Notes: generated by a model from the sequence alone, not told the origin. 33,043 nt of DNA from Arsenophonus melophagi (GCA_032378655.1 JAVYJS010000012.1:1-33043); one strand, 5' to 3'; positions 1 through 8,103 are shown, numbered from the stretch's first letter. A program made the numbers and translations.

Positions 1-120
1 GGTGAGTTAAGTAATAGGTGATATTGCATTTTTAGGTTGTTATGGGATATGAGATCAATTATAAGTATGAGATTAGTAATCATGATCAGAGATCATTAAA
101 CGTGTCATCAGACAATGAAG
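1..120. repeat. Left arm of a ~120-bp inverted repeat bounding the window
   Basis: Positions 1-30 are the exact reverse complement of 32969-32998. The match continues, with scattered substitutions and single-base indels, to about position 120 (pairing with about 32880). The rest of the arm is roughly 85% identical by eye. The arms are about 32.7 kb apart. No coding frame or RNA motif is recognisable in either arm, so they may be remains of a duplicated sequence. Whether they ever recombined cannot be seen from one window. Confidence 0.85.
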
Positions 121-124
121 ATAA

Positions 125-154
125 ATCAATATTTAATATATATTAAATATTGAT
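125..154. repeat. Perfect 30-bp palindrome
   Basis: Two 15-nt A/T-dominated arms meet with no loop. The element lies downstream of rpiA, just beyond its probable terminator. It may be a cruciform or back-up terminator site, but no T-run supports a role. Confidence 0.7.
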
Positions 155-177
155 GGTATCAGTATTTTACTGTCTTA

Positions 178-197
178 AAAACCTAAAATTAGGTTTT
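178..197 (-). terminator. Probable rpiA terminator
   Basis: Arms 178-186 and 189-197 (aaaacctaa / ttaggtttt) form a 9-bp stem with a 2-nt loop, 17 nt downstream of the rpiA stop codon. On the minus strand the stem ends in a run of T residues. Low GC makes it weak, but the position fits intrinsic termination. Confidence 0.5.
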
Positions 198-213
198 AAA
201 AACAACAATATGG

Positions 214-876
214 TTAGTTAAGTGTCAATTTTTTTACACCAATTGGTGTAGCTAGCAACACAATATCTGCAGCACGATTAGCAAATAGGCCTACTGTTAC
301 AACACCAGCAATCGCATTAATTTTATTTTCAAGGTCAATCGGATGGAGAATTTTTAGATTATAAACATCAATAATAATATTACCATTATCCGTAATGACA
401 TTTTGCCGATATTCTGGTAAACCACCTAACTTGATTAATTGACGCACAACATAACTACGCGCCATAGAAATTACTTCAACAGGTAATGGAAATGCACCCA
501 AAATATTAACTTGCTTCGATTTATCAATAATAACAATAAATTGTTTAGCCATTGCTGCTATCACTTTTTCACGCGTTAAAGCTGCGCCACGGCCTTTAAT
601 CATCATTAAATCAGGATTAACTTCATCAGCACCATCAATATAAATATCAACATCATCAACATCATTACTATCAAGGATAGGAATATTTAGAGCACTTAAT
701 TTTTTTGTAGTCTCTAATGAACTAGAGACTGCACCTATGATTAAATGTTTTTGTGTTGCTAAGCCATTAATAAAATGGGTAACTGTAGAACCCGTTCCAA
801 CACCAACTACCATATCTGGTTTGATATATTCCATAGCAGCCTGGCTAACCATTTTTTTTAATTCATCTTGCTTCAT
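214..876 (-). CDS. rpiA: Ribose-5-phosphate isomerase A
   Basis: This enzyme interconverts ribose 5-phosphate and ribulose 5-phosphate in the cytoplasmic pentose phosphate pathway and feeds nucleotide and histidine precursors. The protein has 220 residues (E. coli 219) and is collinear throughout. The phosphate-binding GTGST motif is at 27-31. The catalytic set Asp81, Asp84, Lys94 and Glu103 is present in DGADEVNPD and LTREK. One oddity is KGRGAALTREK, where the E. coli protein as I recall it has KGGG; the Arg at position 96 lies beside catalytic Lys94. The ATG is the only start consistent with the family N-terminus (MKQDELKK). In E. coli serA follows rpiA; here the downstream 213 bp hold no gene. 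Confidence 0.97.
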   Translation of the reverse strand: MKQDELKKMVSQAAMEYIKPDMVVGVGTGSTVTHFINGLATQKHLIIGAVSSSLETTKKLSALNIPILDSNDVDDVDIYIDGADEVNPDLMMIKGRGAALTREKVIAAMAKQFIVIIDKSKQVNILGAFPLPVEVISMARSYVVRQLIKLGGLPEYRQNVITDNGNIIIDVYNLKILHPIDLENKINAIAGVVTVGLFANRAADIVLLATPIGVKKLTLN

Positions 877-1170
877 AATCAGTTACCTTATTATTTGTTG
901 TTAACAATCTACTGATACATTAGTATAATGCAATTTTTGCAGCTATTGATTGGATTGTATGTTATACAGATGTTAAAAACATATAAATTGAATTTTTAAG
1001 AGATTTTTGTAAAATTGCTCTGATTATGGCAGATAATAAAAATTATATGCCGTTATTTTGAGTACATATTGTAAGTACTTGATTAATAGATATGTATCTT
1101 TAATTTACTGTTTCCCAATTTAATAGACAGTTTAACGCTCTTAACTTTAAACATGAAGGTGTAGATGCAG

Positions 1171-1214
1171 CCTCTGCCTAAGGACTATTTAGGCAGAGGG
1201 AAATCTGTTTTTTT
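1171..1214 (+). terminator. Terminator-like hairpin with T-run
   Basis: Arms 1171-1181 and 1189-1199 (cctctgcctaa / ttaggcagagg) form an 11-bp, comparatively GC-rich stem with a 7-nt loop. A T-run follows at 1208-1214. It has all the parts of a plus-strand intrinsic terminator, yet no plus-strand gene precedes it, so it may mark a vanished gene or an unrecognised short transcript. Confidence 0.5.
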
Positions 1215-1369
1215 ATAAAATTAGTATTTCACCTGAATTTCCATATACATTCAAACATCTAGTAGATGTATCAGGTATGCTAGATTATTTATTTATTATA
1301 TCTCTTTAATTTTCTTAAAGTTTCATTGTTCGAAACGGTCTTTCGATTTTTGAGTGTGTCTTATGTCGT

Positions 1370-1411
1370 CTTTAGCCAAAAGCTAAAGATTCATTGAGCT
1401 TTTGGCTAAAG
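1370..1411. repeat. 15-bp-arm perfect hairpin
   Basis: Arms 1370-1384 and 1397-1411 (ctttagccaaaagct and its complement) with a 12-nt loop. No T-run follows and no adjacent gene end explains it. Confidence 0.8.
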
Positions 1412-1507
1412 CATTAGCTTAATTCTTATAATAGAGGAAGAACTCATGAAAACCTTACATTTAACTTTTAATTGTACCGAAAGCTCGATAATTAATACTA
1501 TAAAATT

Positions 1508-1546
1508 TGCATAATATGCTATTACACAGTAATAGCATATTATGCA
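1508..1546. repeat. 17-bp-arm perfect hairpin
   Basis: Arms 1508-1524 and 1530-1546 (tgcataatatgctatta and its complement) enclose the 5-nt loop cacag. It sits in a gene-free spacer. Confidence 0.8.
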
Positions 1547-1617
1547 TCTAATGAATCTTCTAGCACTATAGAATGATCAATTTCTCTATCCTTTTATTAT
1601 CAATCAGGATCACTCTG

Positions 1618-1642
1618 TAGAAGTTTTTTAGAAAAACTTCTA
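1618..1642. repeat. 11-bp-arm perfect hairpin
   Basis: Arms 1618-1628 and 1632-1642 (tagaagttttt and its complement) enclose a 3-nt loop in the rpiA-mscS spacer. Confidence 0.7.
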
Positions 1643-1977
1643 TAAAATTTGTTTCATTTAAACAGCAATCCAAGCTCCATTCAAAGAGAATATACAGCTG
1701 ATCAGATTATTTTGTTGCATGACTAATTATTTTTAATCTTTTCTACAATCTTATTGTATTCAGAATTATTTTCTATAACATCAACAATGTTATAAACATA
1801 TTTCTCAAATTCTATTATAGCGGATGCGATATTTTCAGTTATAGCACCATTTTATTCTAAAATGGTATTTTATTAGATTATCTGAACTTGCGATTTTTAA
1901 TTAATATTAAAAGGCATTTATAGGGCATTATCATCCTAATATCTCAATATCGCACTACAGGATGCCTGTAAATAAAT

Positions 1978-2016
1978 AAATGATAGATTGCTCATACATT
2001 GAGCAATCTATCATTT
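1978..2016 (-). terminator. mscS terminator hairpin straddling the stop codon
   Basis: Arms 1978-1994 and 2000-2016 form a perfect 17-bp stem with a 5-nt loop. The right arm contains the mscS stop codon (2011-2013) and the bases just before it, so part of the stem is coding. The left arm lies downstream and repeats it inverted. On the minus strand the stem ends in TTT. Confidence 0.65.
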
Positions 2017-2874
2017 TTCTTCCATACAACCTTTATGCCAAGATAAATGGATATCCATTTGCGGGAAAGGTATGCCTATATTGTGTGCATCTAATTGTTT
2101 TTTAAAATTTTCCATTAAGTCCCAATAAACATTCCATGCATCAGAATTAGTTGTCCAAACACGTACAATAAAATTCAGAGAAGAAGGAGCCATTTCATGT
2201 AAACGAATAGTAATTCCTTTATTATGATGAATACGATTATCTTTTTCGATAACATCCCCTAACACTTTTTTAACGCGATCAATGTCTGTGTTATAAGCAA
2301 CACTAACCATAATTTGTGTACGGCGATTTGGCTCACGCGAAGTATTAATAATATTATCATTCATTACCTTACTATTGGGTATAGTAATAATTCGATCATC
2401 AGCAGTACGCAATGAAGTTGAAAAAATATGCACATGCTCTACAGTTCCTGCAGCCGATCCTAAGATAACATGTTCCCCTGCGCGTAATGGCCTAAAAATA
2501 ACTAAAAGTACGCCAGCGGCAAAATTAGACAAAGAGCCTTGTAAGGCTAAACCAATCGCTAAGCCAGCTGCACCTAAAACAGCTATGATAGAGGTGGTTT
2601 GTATGCCTAACCTACTTAATACTGGAATTAAGGTGCATGCAATAATACTATAACGTACAATCGCTGATAAAAAATCTCGAACCGTCTTGTCTATACCACG
2701 TAATAACATTAATTGATTAGTAAGATGACTCATCCATCTCGCAACAATTAACCCAACAAATAGGATAAATAATGCAAAAACAACATTTATCATAAACTGA
2801 ATTAATATAGCATGATGCATAACAATCCAACTTTTTATCTGATCGAACATGTCTACTACATTATCGTCACTCAT
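2011..2874 (-). CDS. mscS: Small-conductance mechanosensitive channel MscS
   Basis: Inner-membrane homoheptameric channel that opens under membrane tension and releases solutes during hypo-osmotic shock. The protein has 287 residues (E. coli 286). Three hydrophobic segments are at about 25-47, 66-88 and 94-128. The pore helix carries the Gly/Ala packing pattern GAAGLAIGLALQGSLSN, with the gate leucines at 105 and 109. A soluble beta/alpha-beta vestibule follows, including the conserved TADDRIITIPN segment at 157-167. In E. coli mscS follows fbaA; here no fbaA is upstream. Retention of an osmotic safety valve suits a cell with a thin or reduced envelope. The start codon matches the E. coli N-terminus in length. 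Confidence 0.96.
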   Translation of the reverse strand: MSDDNVVDMFDQIKSWIVMHHAILIQFMINVVFALFILFVGLIVARWMSHLTNQLMLLRGIDKTVRDFLSAIVRYSIIACTLIPVLSRLGIQTTSIIAVLGAAGLAIGLALQGSLSNFAAGVLLVIFRPLRAGEHVILGSAAGTVEHVHIFSTSLRTADDRIITIPNSKVMNDNIINTSREPNRRTQIMVSVAYNTDIDRVKKVLGDVIEKDNRIHHNKGITIRLHEMAPSSLNFIVRVWTTNSDAWNVYWDLMENFKKQLDAHNIGIPFPQMDIHLSWHKGCMEEK

Positions 2875-3327
2875 TTCAATACCTTCTAAAAGTATGCATT
2901 ACTAACTATATGCTAAAACTGTATCATCTTAGATTTTTTGATTAATAAATAAAAAATAATTGCATTGTTGAAATTAAACTATAGCAAGCTACTCTCTATA
3001 TCAGGTATATTAATAGAGTCACCTGTTACTGCTATAATAACACTTTTATTACTGTTGAATCATACATAAATAATGAATCTTTATAATTCAGATAAGATAA
3101 GTGATTTTATTTTTTAGAGACACCGTCTTTACATAAATACGGGATCAGTCAGTAGTATACTGTTAATCATGCTGAATAGCTCATTGGATTGATCTATATT
3201 AAATAGATGTTAGTCAACATTTTAAAATTAAAAAAAAATTATAAATAACTTATTTTTTTTTTGTTATTTACTGAATATATCATTTTTTGATAAAAAGCTA
3301 TTTAATCTTGATTTTAAGAAAGAATAA
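2875..3327. other. Divergent mscS-ung spacer
   Basis: The stretch must contain promoters for mscS (leftward) and ung (rightward). I see no strong sigma-70 pair that I would defend, and no coding relic of fbaA, the ancestral upstream neighbour of mscS. A/T runs dominate the last 120 bp. Confidence 0.5.
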
Positions 3328-4041
3328 ATGATGTCTGATTTGCTTACATGGCGTGATGTTATCGGTTCAGAAAAAAAACAAGCATATTTTCGAGATACTT
3401 TGACTTATATTGATAAAGTCCGTCAACAAGGAAAGATCATCTTTCCATCGAAAAATGATGTCTTCAATGCTTTTCGTTATACAGAACTCAGTAAAGTAAG
3501 AGTAGTGATATTAGGACAAGATCCTTACCATTGCCCTAATCAGGCACATGGTCTTGCTTTTTCTGTGCGGCCAGGAGTACCTATACCACCTTCACTCCTT
3601 AATATATACAAGGAACTTGAAAGAGATATTGTAGGTTTTAAATGTCCAAATCATGGTTATCTCATTAGTTGGGCACAGCAAGGAATATTATTATTAAACA
3701 CGATTTTAACCGTTGAAAAAGGTAAAGCACATTCTCACAGCTATCTTGGCTGGGAAATTTTTTCCGATAAGGTAATTGCAGCAATTAATCAATACCGTAC
3801 TGGTGTAGTTTTTTTGCTGTGGGGAGTTCATGCGCAAAAAAAAGATCAATTTATTGATAAAGAAAAACATTTTATCCTTAAAGCAGCGCATCCTTCCCCT
3901 TTTTCTGCTTATAGGGGTTTTTTTGGTTGTAAACATTTTTCTAAAACCAATGAATTCTTGATAAGACAAGGATCACCGCCTATTGACTGGACGCCATTTA
4001 TTTCTAAAAAAATAAATGCATCCCATCACTTTTCTATATAA
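3328..4041 (+). CDS. ung: Uracil-DNA glycosylase
   Basis: Base-excision repair enzyme that removes uracil arising from cytosine deamination or dUTP incorporation. The protein has 237 residues (E. coli 229) and is collinear. The water-activating loop GQDPYHxP is at 63-70 with catalytic Asp65. The Leu-intercalation loop HPSPFSAYRG holds catalytic His188. The uracil-specificity segment VVFLLWGVHAQKK is intact. Unusually, the near-invariant Gly after His in GQDPYHGP is Cys69 (codon TGC). An alternative ATG is at 3331; the upstream gaaaga could serve as a weak ribosome-binding site. Ung should matter in an AT-drifting genome, and an intact frame suggests selection. It ends 23 bp before the convergent end of grpE. 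Confidence 0.96.
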   Translation: MMSDLLTWRDVIGSEKKQAYFRDTLTYIDKVRQQGKIIFPSKNDVFNAFRYTELSKVRVVILGQDPYHCPNQAHGLAFSVRPGVPIPPSLLNIYKELERDIVGFKCPNHGYLISWAQQGILLLNTILTVEKGKAHSHSYLGWEIFSDKVIAAINQYRTGVVFLLWGVHAQKKDQFIDKEKHFILKAAHPSPFSAYRGFFGCKHFSKTNEFLIRQGSPPIDWTPFISKKINASHHFSI

Positions 4042-4064
4042 AAGTCATTGAAGTATTATTGTGC

Positions 4065-4679
4065 TTATTTTGCTTTTGATACAATTACCATTGCCGGTCG
4101 TAATAAACGACCATTTAAGGTATAACCTTTCTGTATAATATCAATAACATGGTTAGATTCATGTTCTATAGAATCTATCATCGTCATAGCCTGATGCTGT
4201 TCTGGATTAAAAGGAACATTCTTTTCTGAAACAACCTTAATGCCATATTTTCCTGCAGTAGCTAAAAAAATTTTTAAAGTTAACTCAAGCCCTTCCAACA
4301 TGGGAATTGATTCAGCTTTTTCCTTATCAACAAGTTCAATTGCCCTTTCTAAATTATCAATCACAGGAAGTAATTCATTAGCAAACCGCTCTAAAGCAAA
4401 TTTATGTGCCTTTTCAATATCCTGTTCAGTGCGCCGACGAATATTTTCTACTTCAGCTTTAGCACGTAATATGGCTTCATGCTCACGTTTTTGAGATTCT
4501 AGTAACTGCTGTTCTAATTCAGCAATCCGTGGATCAATTAATACTTTTTCTGTAAAACTGCTTGGTTGCTCGATCTCAGCCGATTCTGCCCCTTGTTTGA
4601 CTTCATTTTTTGGTACTTTTTTGGATTCTTTTTGTTTAGAGGCTTGCTCATCATGCACGTTATGATCTTTACTACTCAT
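4065..4679 (-). CDS. grpE: GrpE nucleotide exchange factor
   Basis: Dimeric co-chaperone that releases ADP from DnaK; its partners dnaK and dnaJ lie at the far end of this window. With the start used here the protein has 204 residues (E. coli 197). An upstream in-frame ATG at 4706 would add nine residues. I chose 4679 because GGAG lies 7 nt upstream and the N-terminus (MSSKD) matches the family. A long acidic and lysine-rich N-terminus is followed by a coiled coil containing RRRTEQDIEKAHKFALERF and the C-terminal beta domain (QKGYTLNGRLLRPAMV). It is divergent from nadK, as in E. coli, and is preceded by a clear sigma-32 promoter. Confidence 0.96.
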   Translation of the reverse strand: MSSKDHNVHDEQASKQKESKKVPKNEVKQGAESAEIEQPSSFTEKVLIDPRIAELEQQLLESQKREHEAILRAKAEVENIRRRTEQDIEKAHKFALERFANELLPVIDNLERAIELVDKEKAESIPMLEGLELTLKIFLATAGKYGIKVVSEKNVPFNPEQHQAMTMIDSIEHESNHVIDIIQKGYTLNGRLLRPAMVIVSKAK

Positions 4680-4725
4680 GATTATCTCCACATTTATTGT
4701 TAGCATTCATCCAAAATGATGAGTG

Positions 4726-4755
4726 TAATGTGGGGATAAAAATTTGTGATTCAAG
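4726..4755 (-). promoter_or_regulatory. Sigma-32 (heat-shock) promoter of grpE
   Basis: Read on the minus strand, a -35 element CTTGAAT (4755-4749) is followed after exactly 13 nt by a -10 element CCCCACATTA (4735-4726). This matches the RpoH consensus CTTGAA-N13-CCCCATNT closely. The grpE ATG lies 46 nt beyond the -10. The same architecture precedes dnaK in this window. Confidence 0.85.
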
Positions 4756-4787
4756 AGAGTTCGCCTACTTGTAAGAGGAAATAAACC

Positions 4788-5687
4788 ATGCTGACTAAAA
4801 AATCAAAAACAAAGGCAATATTTGAATGTATTGGCATTATTAGTTATCCTAGACATCCAGGAGTTTTAGCAACTAATGAACAACTGTATAACTGGTTACT
4901 AGAACAAAAATATCAAGTGATTGTTGAAGAACAAATAGCTCAACAGCTTAATTTAAGAAATGCTACTATAGGTAGATTAACAGACATTGCTAAAATCGCT
5001 GATTTAATTATTGTTGTTGGTGGTGACGGTAATATGCTAAGCGCTACTCGTGTCTTAGCATGTTACGAAAATAAAGTAATTGGTATCAATCGTGGTAGCC
5101 TTGGATTTTTAACCGATCTATGGCCAAATAACGCACTGAAACAGTTAAAAGACGTATTAGCTGGTCATTTTTATGAAGAGCAACGTTTTTTATTGGAAAC
5201 GCATATTAGCAAAAAAAACCACAAACCACGTATAAGCACGGCAATGAATGAAGTTATTTTACACTCAAAAAAAGTAGCTCATATGATCGAATTTGAAGTC
5301 TATATTGATGATCGTTTTGCTTTTTCACAGCGATCTGATGGACTAATTATTACTACACCTACTGGTTCAACAGCATATTCACTCTCAGCTGGTGGGCCAA
5401 TTCTTACTCCAAACCTTGAAGCAATCGCATTAATTCCTATGTTTCCACATACTCTTTCATCGCGACCACTTGTTATTAGTAGTAATAGTGGTATTAAATT
5501 AAAATTTAAAAAAAAATACATCAATTATAAAATCAGTTGTGATAGTCAGATTGTCTTACCTATCCAAGATAATGATGAAATTTTAATCAAACGAAGTAAT
5601 AAAACACTTAACCTCATTCACCCGAAAGATTATGATTATTTCAATACATTAAGCTCAAAATTAGGGTGGTTAAAGAAAACTTTTTGA
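4788..5687 (+). CDS. nadK: NAD kinase
   Basis: Phosphorylates NAD to NADP with ATP; it is the only de novo route to NADP and therefore rarely lost. The protein has 299 residues (E. coli 292). The GGDGNML motif with catalytic Asp80 is at 78-84, NRGSLGFLTDL at 101-111, and the NAD-binding TPTGSTAYSLSAGGP at 190-204. The C-terminal LNLIHPKDYDYFNTLSSKLGW is characteristic of the enterobacterial enzyme. AGAGGA lies about 8 nt before the ATG. It is divergent from grpE. In E. coli recN and then bamE follow; here the recN slot contains only a relic (see 6026-6292). Confidence 0.97.
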   Translation: MLTKKSKTKAIFECIGIISYPRHPGVLATNEQLYNWLLEQKYQVIVEEQIAQQLNLRNATIGRLTDIAKIADLIIVVGGDGNMLSATRVLACYENKVIGINRGSLGFLTDLWPNNALKQLKDVLAGHFYEEQRFLLETHISKKNHKPRISTAMNEVILHSKKVAHMIEFEVYIDDRFAFSQRSDGLIITTPTGSTAYSLSAGGPILTPNLEAIALIPMFPHTLSSRPLVISSNSGIKLKFKKKYINYKISCDSQIVLPIQDNDEILIKRSNKTLNLIHPKDYDYFNTLSSKLGWLKKTF

Positions 5688-5726
5688 GTTTAACCATAGT
5701 ATTAGCTGCATAAAACCAGTTGATAT

Positions 5727-5755
5727 TGTCTTTCATTAAAAGTTAATGAAAGACA
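5727..5755 (+). terminator. Hairpin downstream of nadK
   Basis: Arms 5727-5739 and 5743-5755 (tgtctttcattaa and its complement) form a 13-bp perfect stem with a 3-nt loop, 40 nt after the nadK stop. No good T-run follows, so termination is plausible but unproven. Confidence 0.5.
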
Positions 5756-6025
5756 GCATATTGTATATAAGCAACACATTTTTAATTTAAAAACCTATTG
5801 ATAATTTTGCTTTTTCAGAAAAAACTGGAATTTTTTGTTTAGAAAACGTAACTACACATAAGATGATTATGACCAGATAACTACTCTAGTTTTAGCTAAG
5901 TTGAACGTCATAATCAATATACGTTAAAATGACTAGTAAAATCAGCGCATTGTTTAACATCGATATATCAACTGTTATATAATACAACTATTATACAGCT
6001 GATTTAAATTGAATCTAAAGGACTC

Positions 6026-6292
6026 ATGCTAAGATGGAGACAGAAAAGTAAAATTCAACACTACAACTAATTCAGTATACCACATAAAGTGTCAATAAAA
6101 ATCGCTTCAGGGTATAGAGATTTAGCATATCGCGTTAATCATATAAGTCATAATGGCCAAAATGGATCGTTAAACTTTTATTTTTCTGCAGTTGATGTTA
6201 GCATTTATAGCTATAATCAGTCTATAGTGAAAACTATACGTACATTATGTAATGTATCTAAAGTTATTTAAATAATGCATCAACCCATAGCT
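6026..6292 (+). pseudogene. recN: recN relic (3' part only)
   Basis: This lies exactly where E. coli has recN, between nadK and bamE. In frame from 6033, DGDRKVKFNTTTNSV resembles RecN DGADRIEFRVTTNPG. After a frameshift near 6080, an open stretch from 6089 reads KIASG, then FSAVDVSIYS, then VKTIRTLCNVSKVI. These match RecN KVASGGELSRI, FDEVDVGISG and VGKLLRQLGESTQVM in order and roughly in spacing. After a stop at 6269-6271 the frame continues IMHQPIA, against RecN VTHLPQVA. The Walker-B Asp-Glu is Ser-Ala and the N-terminal ATPase half is deleted. The 60-codon open stretch is therefore a fossil, not a gene. Comparison is with the E. coli sequence from memory. Confidence 0.75.
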
Positions 6293-6377
6293 TAAGTATA
6301 TACAATCATGATATATATATGAGCATATAAGCTCATAATTACGAATATAGAAATTAAAAATACAATTTTAGATAAAA

Positions 6378-6707
6378 ATGATGCGTTGTAAATTCTTAAT
6401 TTTTGTTACAATATTTTCTATTTCCATAGCAGGTTGCTCGCTTGCAGGACGACTTGTTTATCTTCCTGACATTAATCAGGGCAACTATCTTTCGAGCAGT
6501 GATACTGAAAAAATAAAAAAAGGAATGACTCAACAACAAGTCATCGATATATTAGGAACACCAATGTTACAGAATCCGTTTAGTCAGAAAATTTGGTATT
6601 ATATTTGCCGGGGGAAAGTAGGGCATGAAAAGATTAAACAAAAAACATTAATCCTCACATTTGATGATAATGGAATTTTAATTGATATCAAAGATCATAA
6701 TAACTGA
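6378..6707 (+). CDS. bamE: Outer-membrane assembly lipoprotein BamE
   Basis: Small lipoprotein of the BAM complex that folds beta-barrel proteins into the outer membrane; its partner BamB is also in this window. The protein has 109 residues (E. coli 113). A hydrophobic signal ends in lipobox IAGC with lipidated Cys20 followed by Ser, compatible with outer-membrane sorting. The mature part carries YLPDINQGNYL, KKGMTQQQVIDILGTP and the C-terminal TLILTFDDNGIL strand, all diagnostic. Tandem ATGs at 6378 and 6381 are both possible; the E. coli protein begins MRCK, which favours 6381. No strong Shine-Dalgarno is visible. Confidence 0.95.
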   Translation: MMRCKFLIFVTIFSISIAGCSLAGRLVYLPDINQGNYLSSSDTEKIKKGMTQQQVIDILGTPMLQNPFSQKIWYYICRGKVGHEKIKQKTLILTFDDNGILIDIKDHNN

Positions 6708-7074
6708 GTGGAACAAAAGCAGAAACTTATACAGTAACTTATATATCGTTTTTAAAAATGCTATTATTTGTTGATGACATGGAGCTACAAATATTAGCTA
6801 GTGAATGAATAGCTAGCTGATGATAGTCATGAATATAAAAGATACAACTGATATACTCTCTTAACATACAGAGAGTATTTATCTCGTTATAAACGATGGA
6901 TGCCTTAACGCCACTATTCATCTATCGATATTAAGATAGTAGAAGACAATATAAGATACAATACTAATACTGCATAAATGAGTTATATAAAATTTTTGAT
7001 TCTCGTCAGAACCAAAAGAAAGGTCGTTTTTGAAAGTGCATTTTATTTTATGATTTCAAAATAGCAGATGCCTT
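6708..7074. other. Gene-free spacer after bamE
   Basis: In E. coli bamE is followed by ratB, ratA, smpB and ssrA. None is intact here and no tmRNA sequence is present. A minus-strand open stretch at 6739-6921 gives only weak, unconvincing similarity to RatB. One 9-bp hairpin (6853-6861 / 6870-6878) is visible. Confidence 0.5.
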
Positions 7075-7116
7075 TTAATGAACGTACATCCTTGATTAAG
7101 GATGTACGTTCATTAA
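7075..7116 (-). terminator. 19-bp perfect hairpin, probable gpmA terminator
   Basis: Arms 7075-7093 and 7098-7116 (ttaatgaacgtacatcctt and its complement) with a 4-nt loop, 56 nt beyond the gpmA stop and 13 nt beyond the end of its out-of-frame tail. The position suits termination of gpmA, although no long T-run follows. Confidence 0.6.
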
Positions 7117-7129
7117 TTTAACTTTATCG

Positions 7130-7177
7130 TTAATTAGCACTAGAAACTACTTTATCAATTACCGCATCTTGATCAAC
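7130..7177 (-). pseudogene. Out-of-frame C-terminal tail of gpmA
   Basis: Immediately after the gpmA stop, a shift by one base gives an uninterrupted reading VDQDAVIDKVVSSAN followed by TAA at 7132-7130. The in-frame end is HYYLS; in E. coli HYYLG-type ends continue with a 19-residue Ala-rich, charged tail (NADEIAAKAAAVANQGKAK). Length and character match that tail, so a single-base insertion near 7178 probably detached it. Confidence 0.6.
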
Positions 7178-7868
7178 TAAGATAGTAGTGCTTCAAGGGC
7201 TGCATGTTTTCATCAAATTCATAAACAAACGGAGCTGCATTTGGAATATTACATTCAAAGATCTCATCTTCACTCATTGAATCGAGATATTTAATTAATA
7301 CTCTTAATGAATTGCCGTGAGCAACAATAATAACTTTTTCTCCTTTTTCAACTCGAGGTTTAATCACCCCTTCCCAGTAAGGGATAACACGTTTCATAGT
7401 AGTTGCGAGACTTTCAGTAATAGGGAGCTCGGATGGTTTTAAATTAGCATAACGAGGATCACGGTGATTGTAAAAAGAATCATCTTTGACTATTGCTGGT
7501 GGTGTAATGTTAAAGCCACGGCGCCATAGTTTCACTTGATCTTCGCCATACCTTTTCGAGATCTCTCCTTTATCTAAACCTTGTAGTGCACCATAATGAC
7601 GTTCATTAAGCCTCCAATTTTTTTCAACGGGAAGCCATTGTTGATCTATTTGATCTAATATGTTCCATATTGTATGGATAGCACGTTTTAAAACGGATGT
7701 ATAAGCATAATCAAAAACAAAACCTTTCTTCTTCAAGAGAAGACCAGCCTTTTTTGCTTCTTTTAGGCCATTCTTGGAAAGTGTCACATCAGTCCAACCA
7801 GTAAACCGATTTTCTTTATTCCACATGCTTTCAGCATGTCTTACAAGAACTATTTTTTTTATTACCAT
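7173..7868 (-). CDS. gpmA: 2,3-bisphosphoglycerate-dependent phosphoglycerate mutase
   Basis: Glycolytic enzyme interconverting 3- and 2-phosphoglycerate through a phosphohistidine. The protein has 231 residues against 250 in E. coli. Catalytic His11 lies in LVRHAES (usually RHGES), with Glu89 in LNERHYGALQG and His184 in AHGNSLR. The catalytic core is complete. The missing 19 residues are the flexible C-terminal tail, which is still encoded one frame over just downstream. In related mutases that tail closes over the active site, so activity may be altered rather than lost. No well-spaced Shine-Dalgarno is seen; agaagg lies about 17 nt upstream. Confidence 0.95.
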   Translation of the reverse strand: MVIKKIVLVRHAESMWNKENRFTGWTDVTLSKNGLKEAKKAGLLLKKKGFVFDYAYTSVLKRAIHTIWNILDQIDQQWLPVEKNWRLNERHYGALQGLDKGEISKRYGEDQVKLWRRGFNITPPAIVKDDSFYNHRDPRYANLKPSELPITESLATTMKRVIPYWEGVIKPRVEKGEKVIIVAHGNSLRVLIKYLDSMSEDEIFECNIPNAAPFVYEFDENMQPLKHYYLS

Positions 7869-8103
7869 AGTGTAAAATTTTGTAACCTTCTATTAAAGCA
7901 TTCATAAAAAATCTATTATGATAGCTTTATTTTACTCATGAAGCTAAAAACTAAATATAATTTTTTAAAAATTGTTGACTAAACTCTATTTGAATCATAT
8001 CTCTTATTAAGATAAATGTTTAAAGGATACACAGATATTTTAAGAAATATATTATATCATTTTAATCTCAGAGTTGATTTTGAGAATATATAAACAGTAT
8101 CTA

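Larger units (their letters stand above)
877..2010. other. 1.1-kb gene-free spacer rich in hairpins
   Basis: In E. coli the rpiA-mscS interval contains argP through argO. No intact gene remains here, and I could not assign any relic. Hairpins at 1171-1199, 1370-1411, 1508-1546, 1618-1642, 1846-1866 and 1978-2016 are the visible structure. A minus-strand stretch of about 40 codons ending at 1723 is open and rich in Glu, Ile, Lys and Asn, but has no recognisable homology. Confidence 0.6.

Noticed and set aside
1723..1850. About 40 open minus-strand codons ending EYNKIVEKIKNN and a stop
   Set aside because: Looks protein-like, but no family could be named and no in-frame start codon with a ribosome-binding site is near; may be a fossil of an unknown gene.
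4680..4706. Nine-residue N-terminal extension of GrpE
   Set aside because: The Shine-Dalgarno GGAG sits inside it and correctly positions the internal ATG at 4679.
6739..6921. 60-codon minus-strand open stretch after bamE, possible RatB or RatA relic
   Set aside because: Only scattered residues align with RatB or RatA; not above what chance gives in such DNA.
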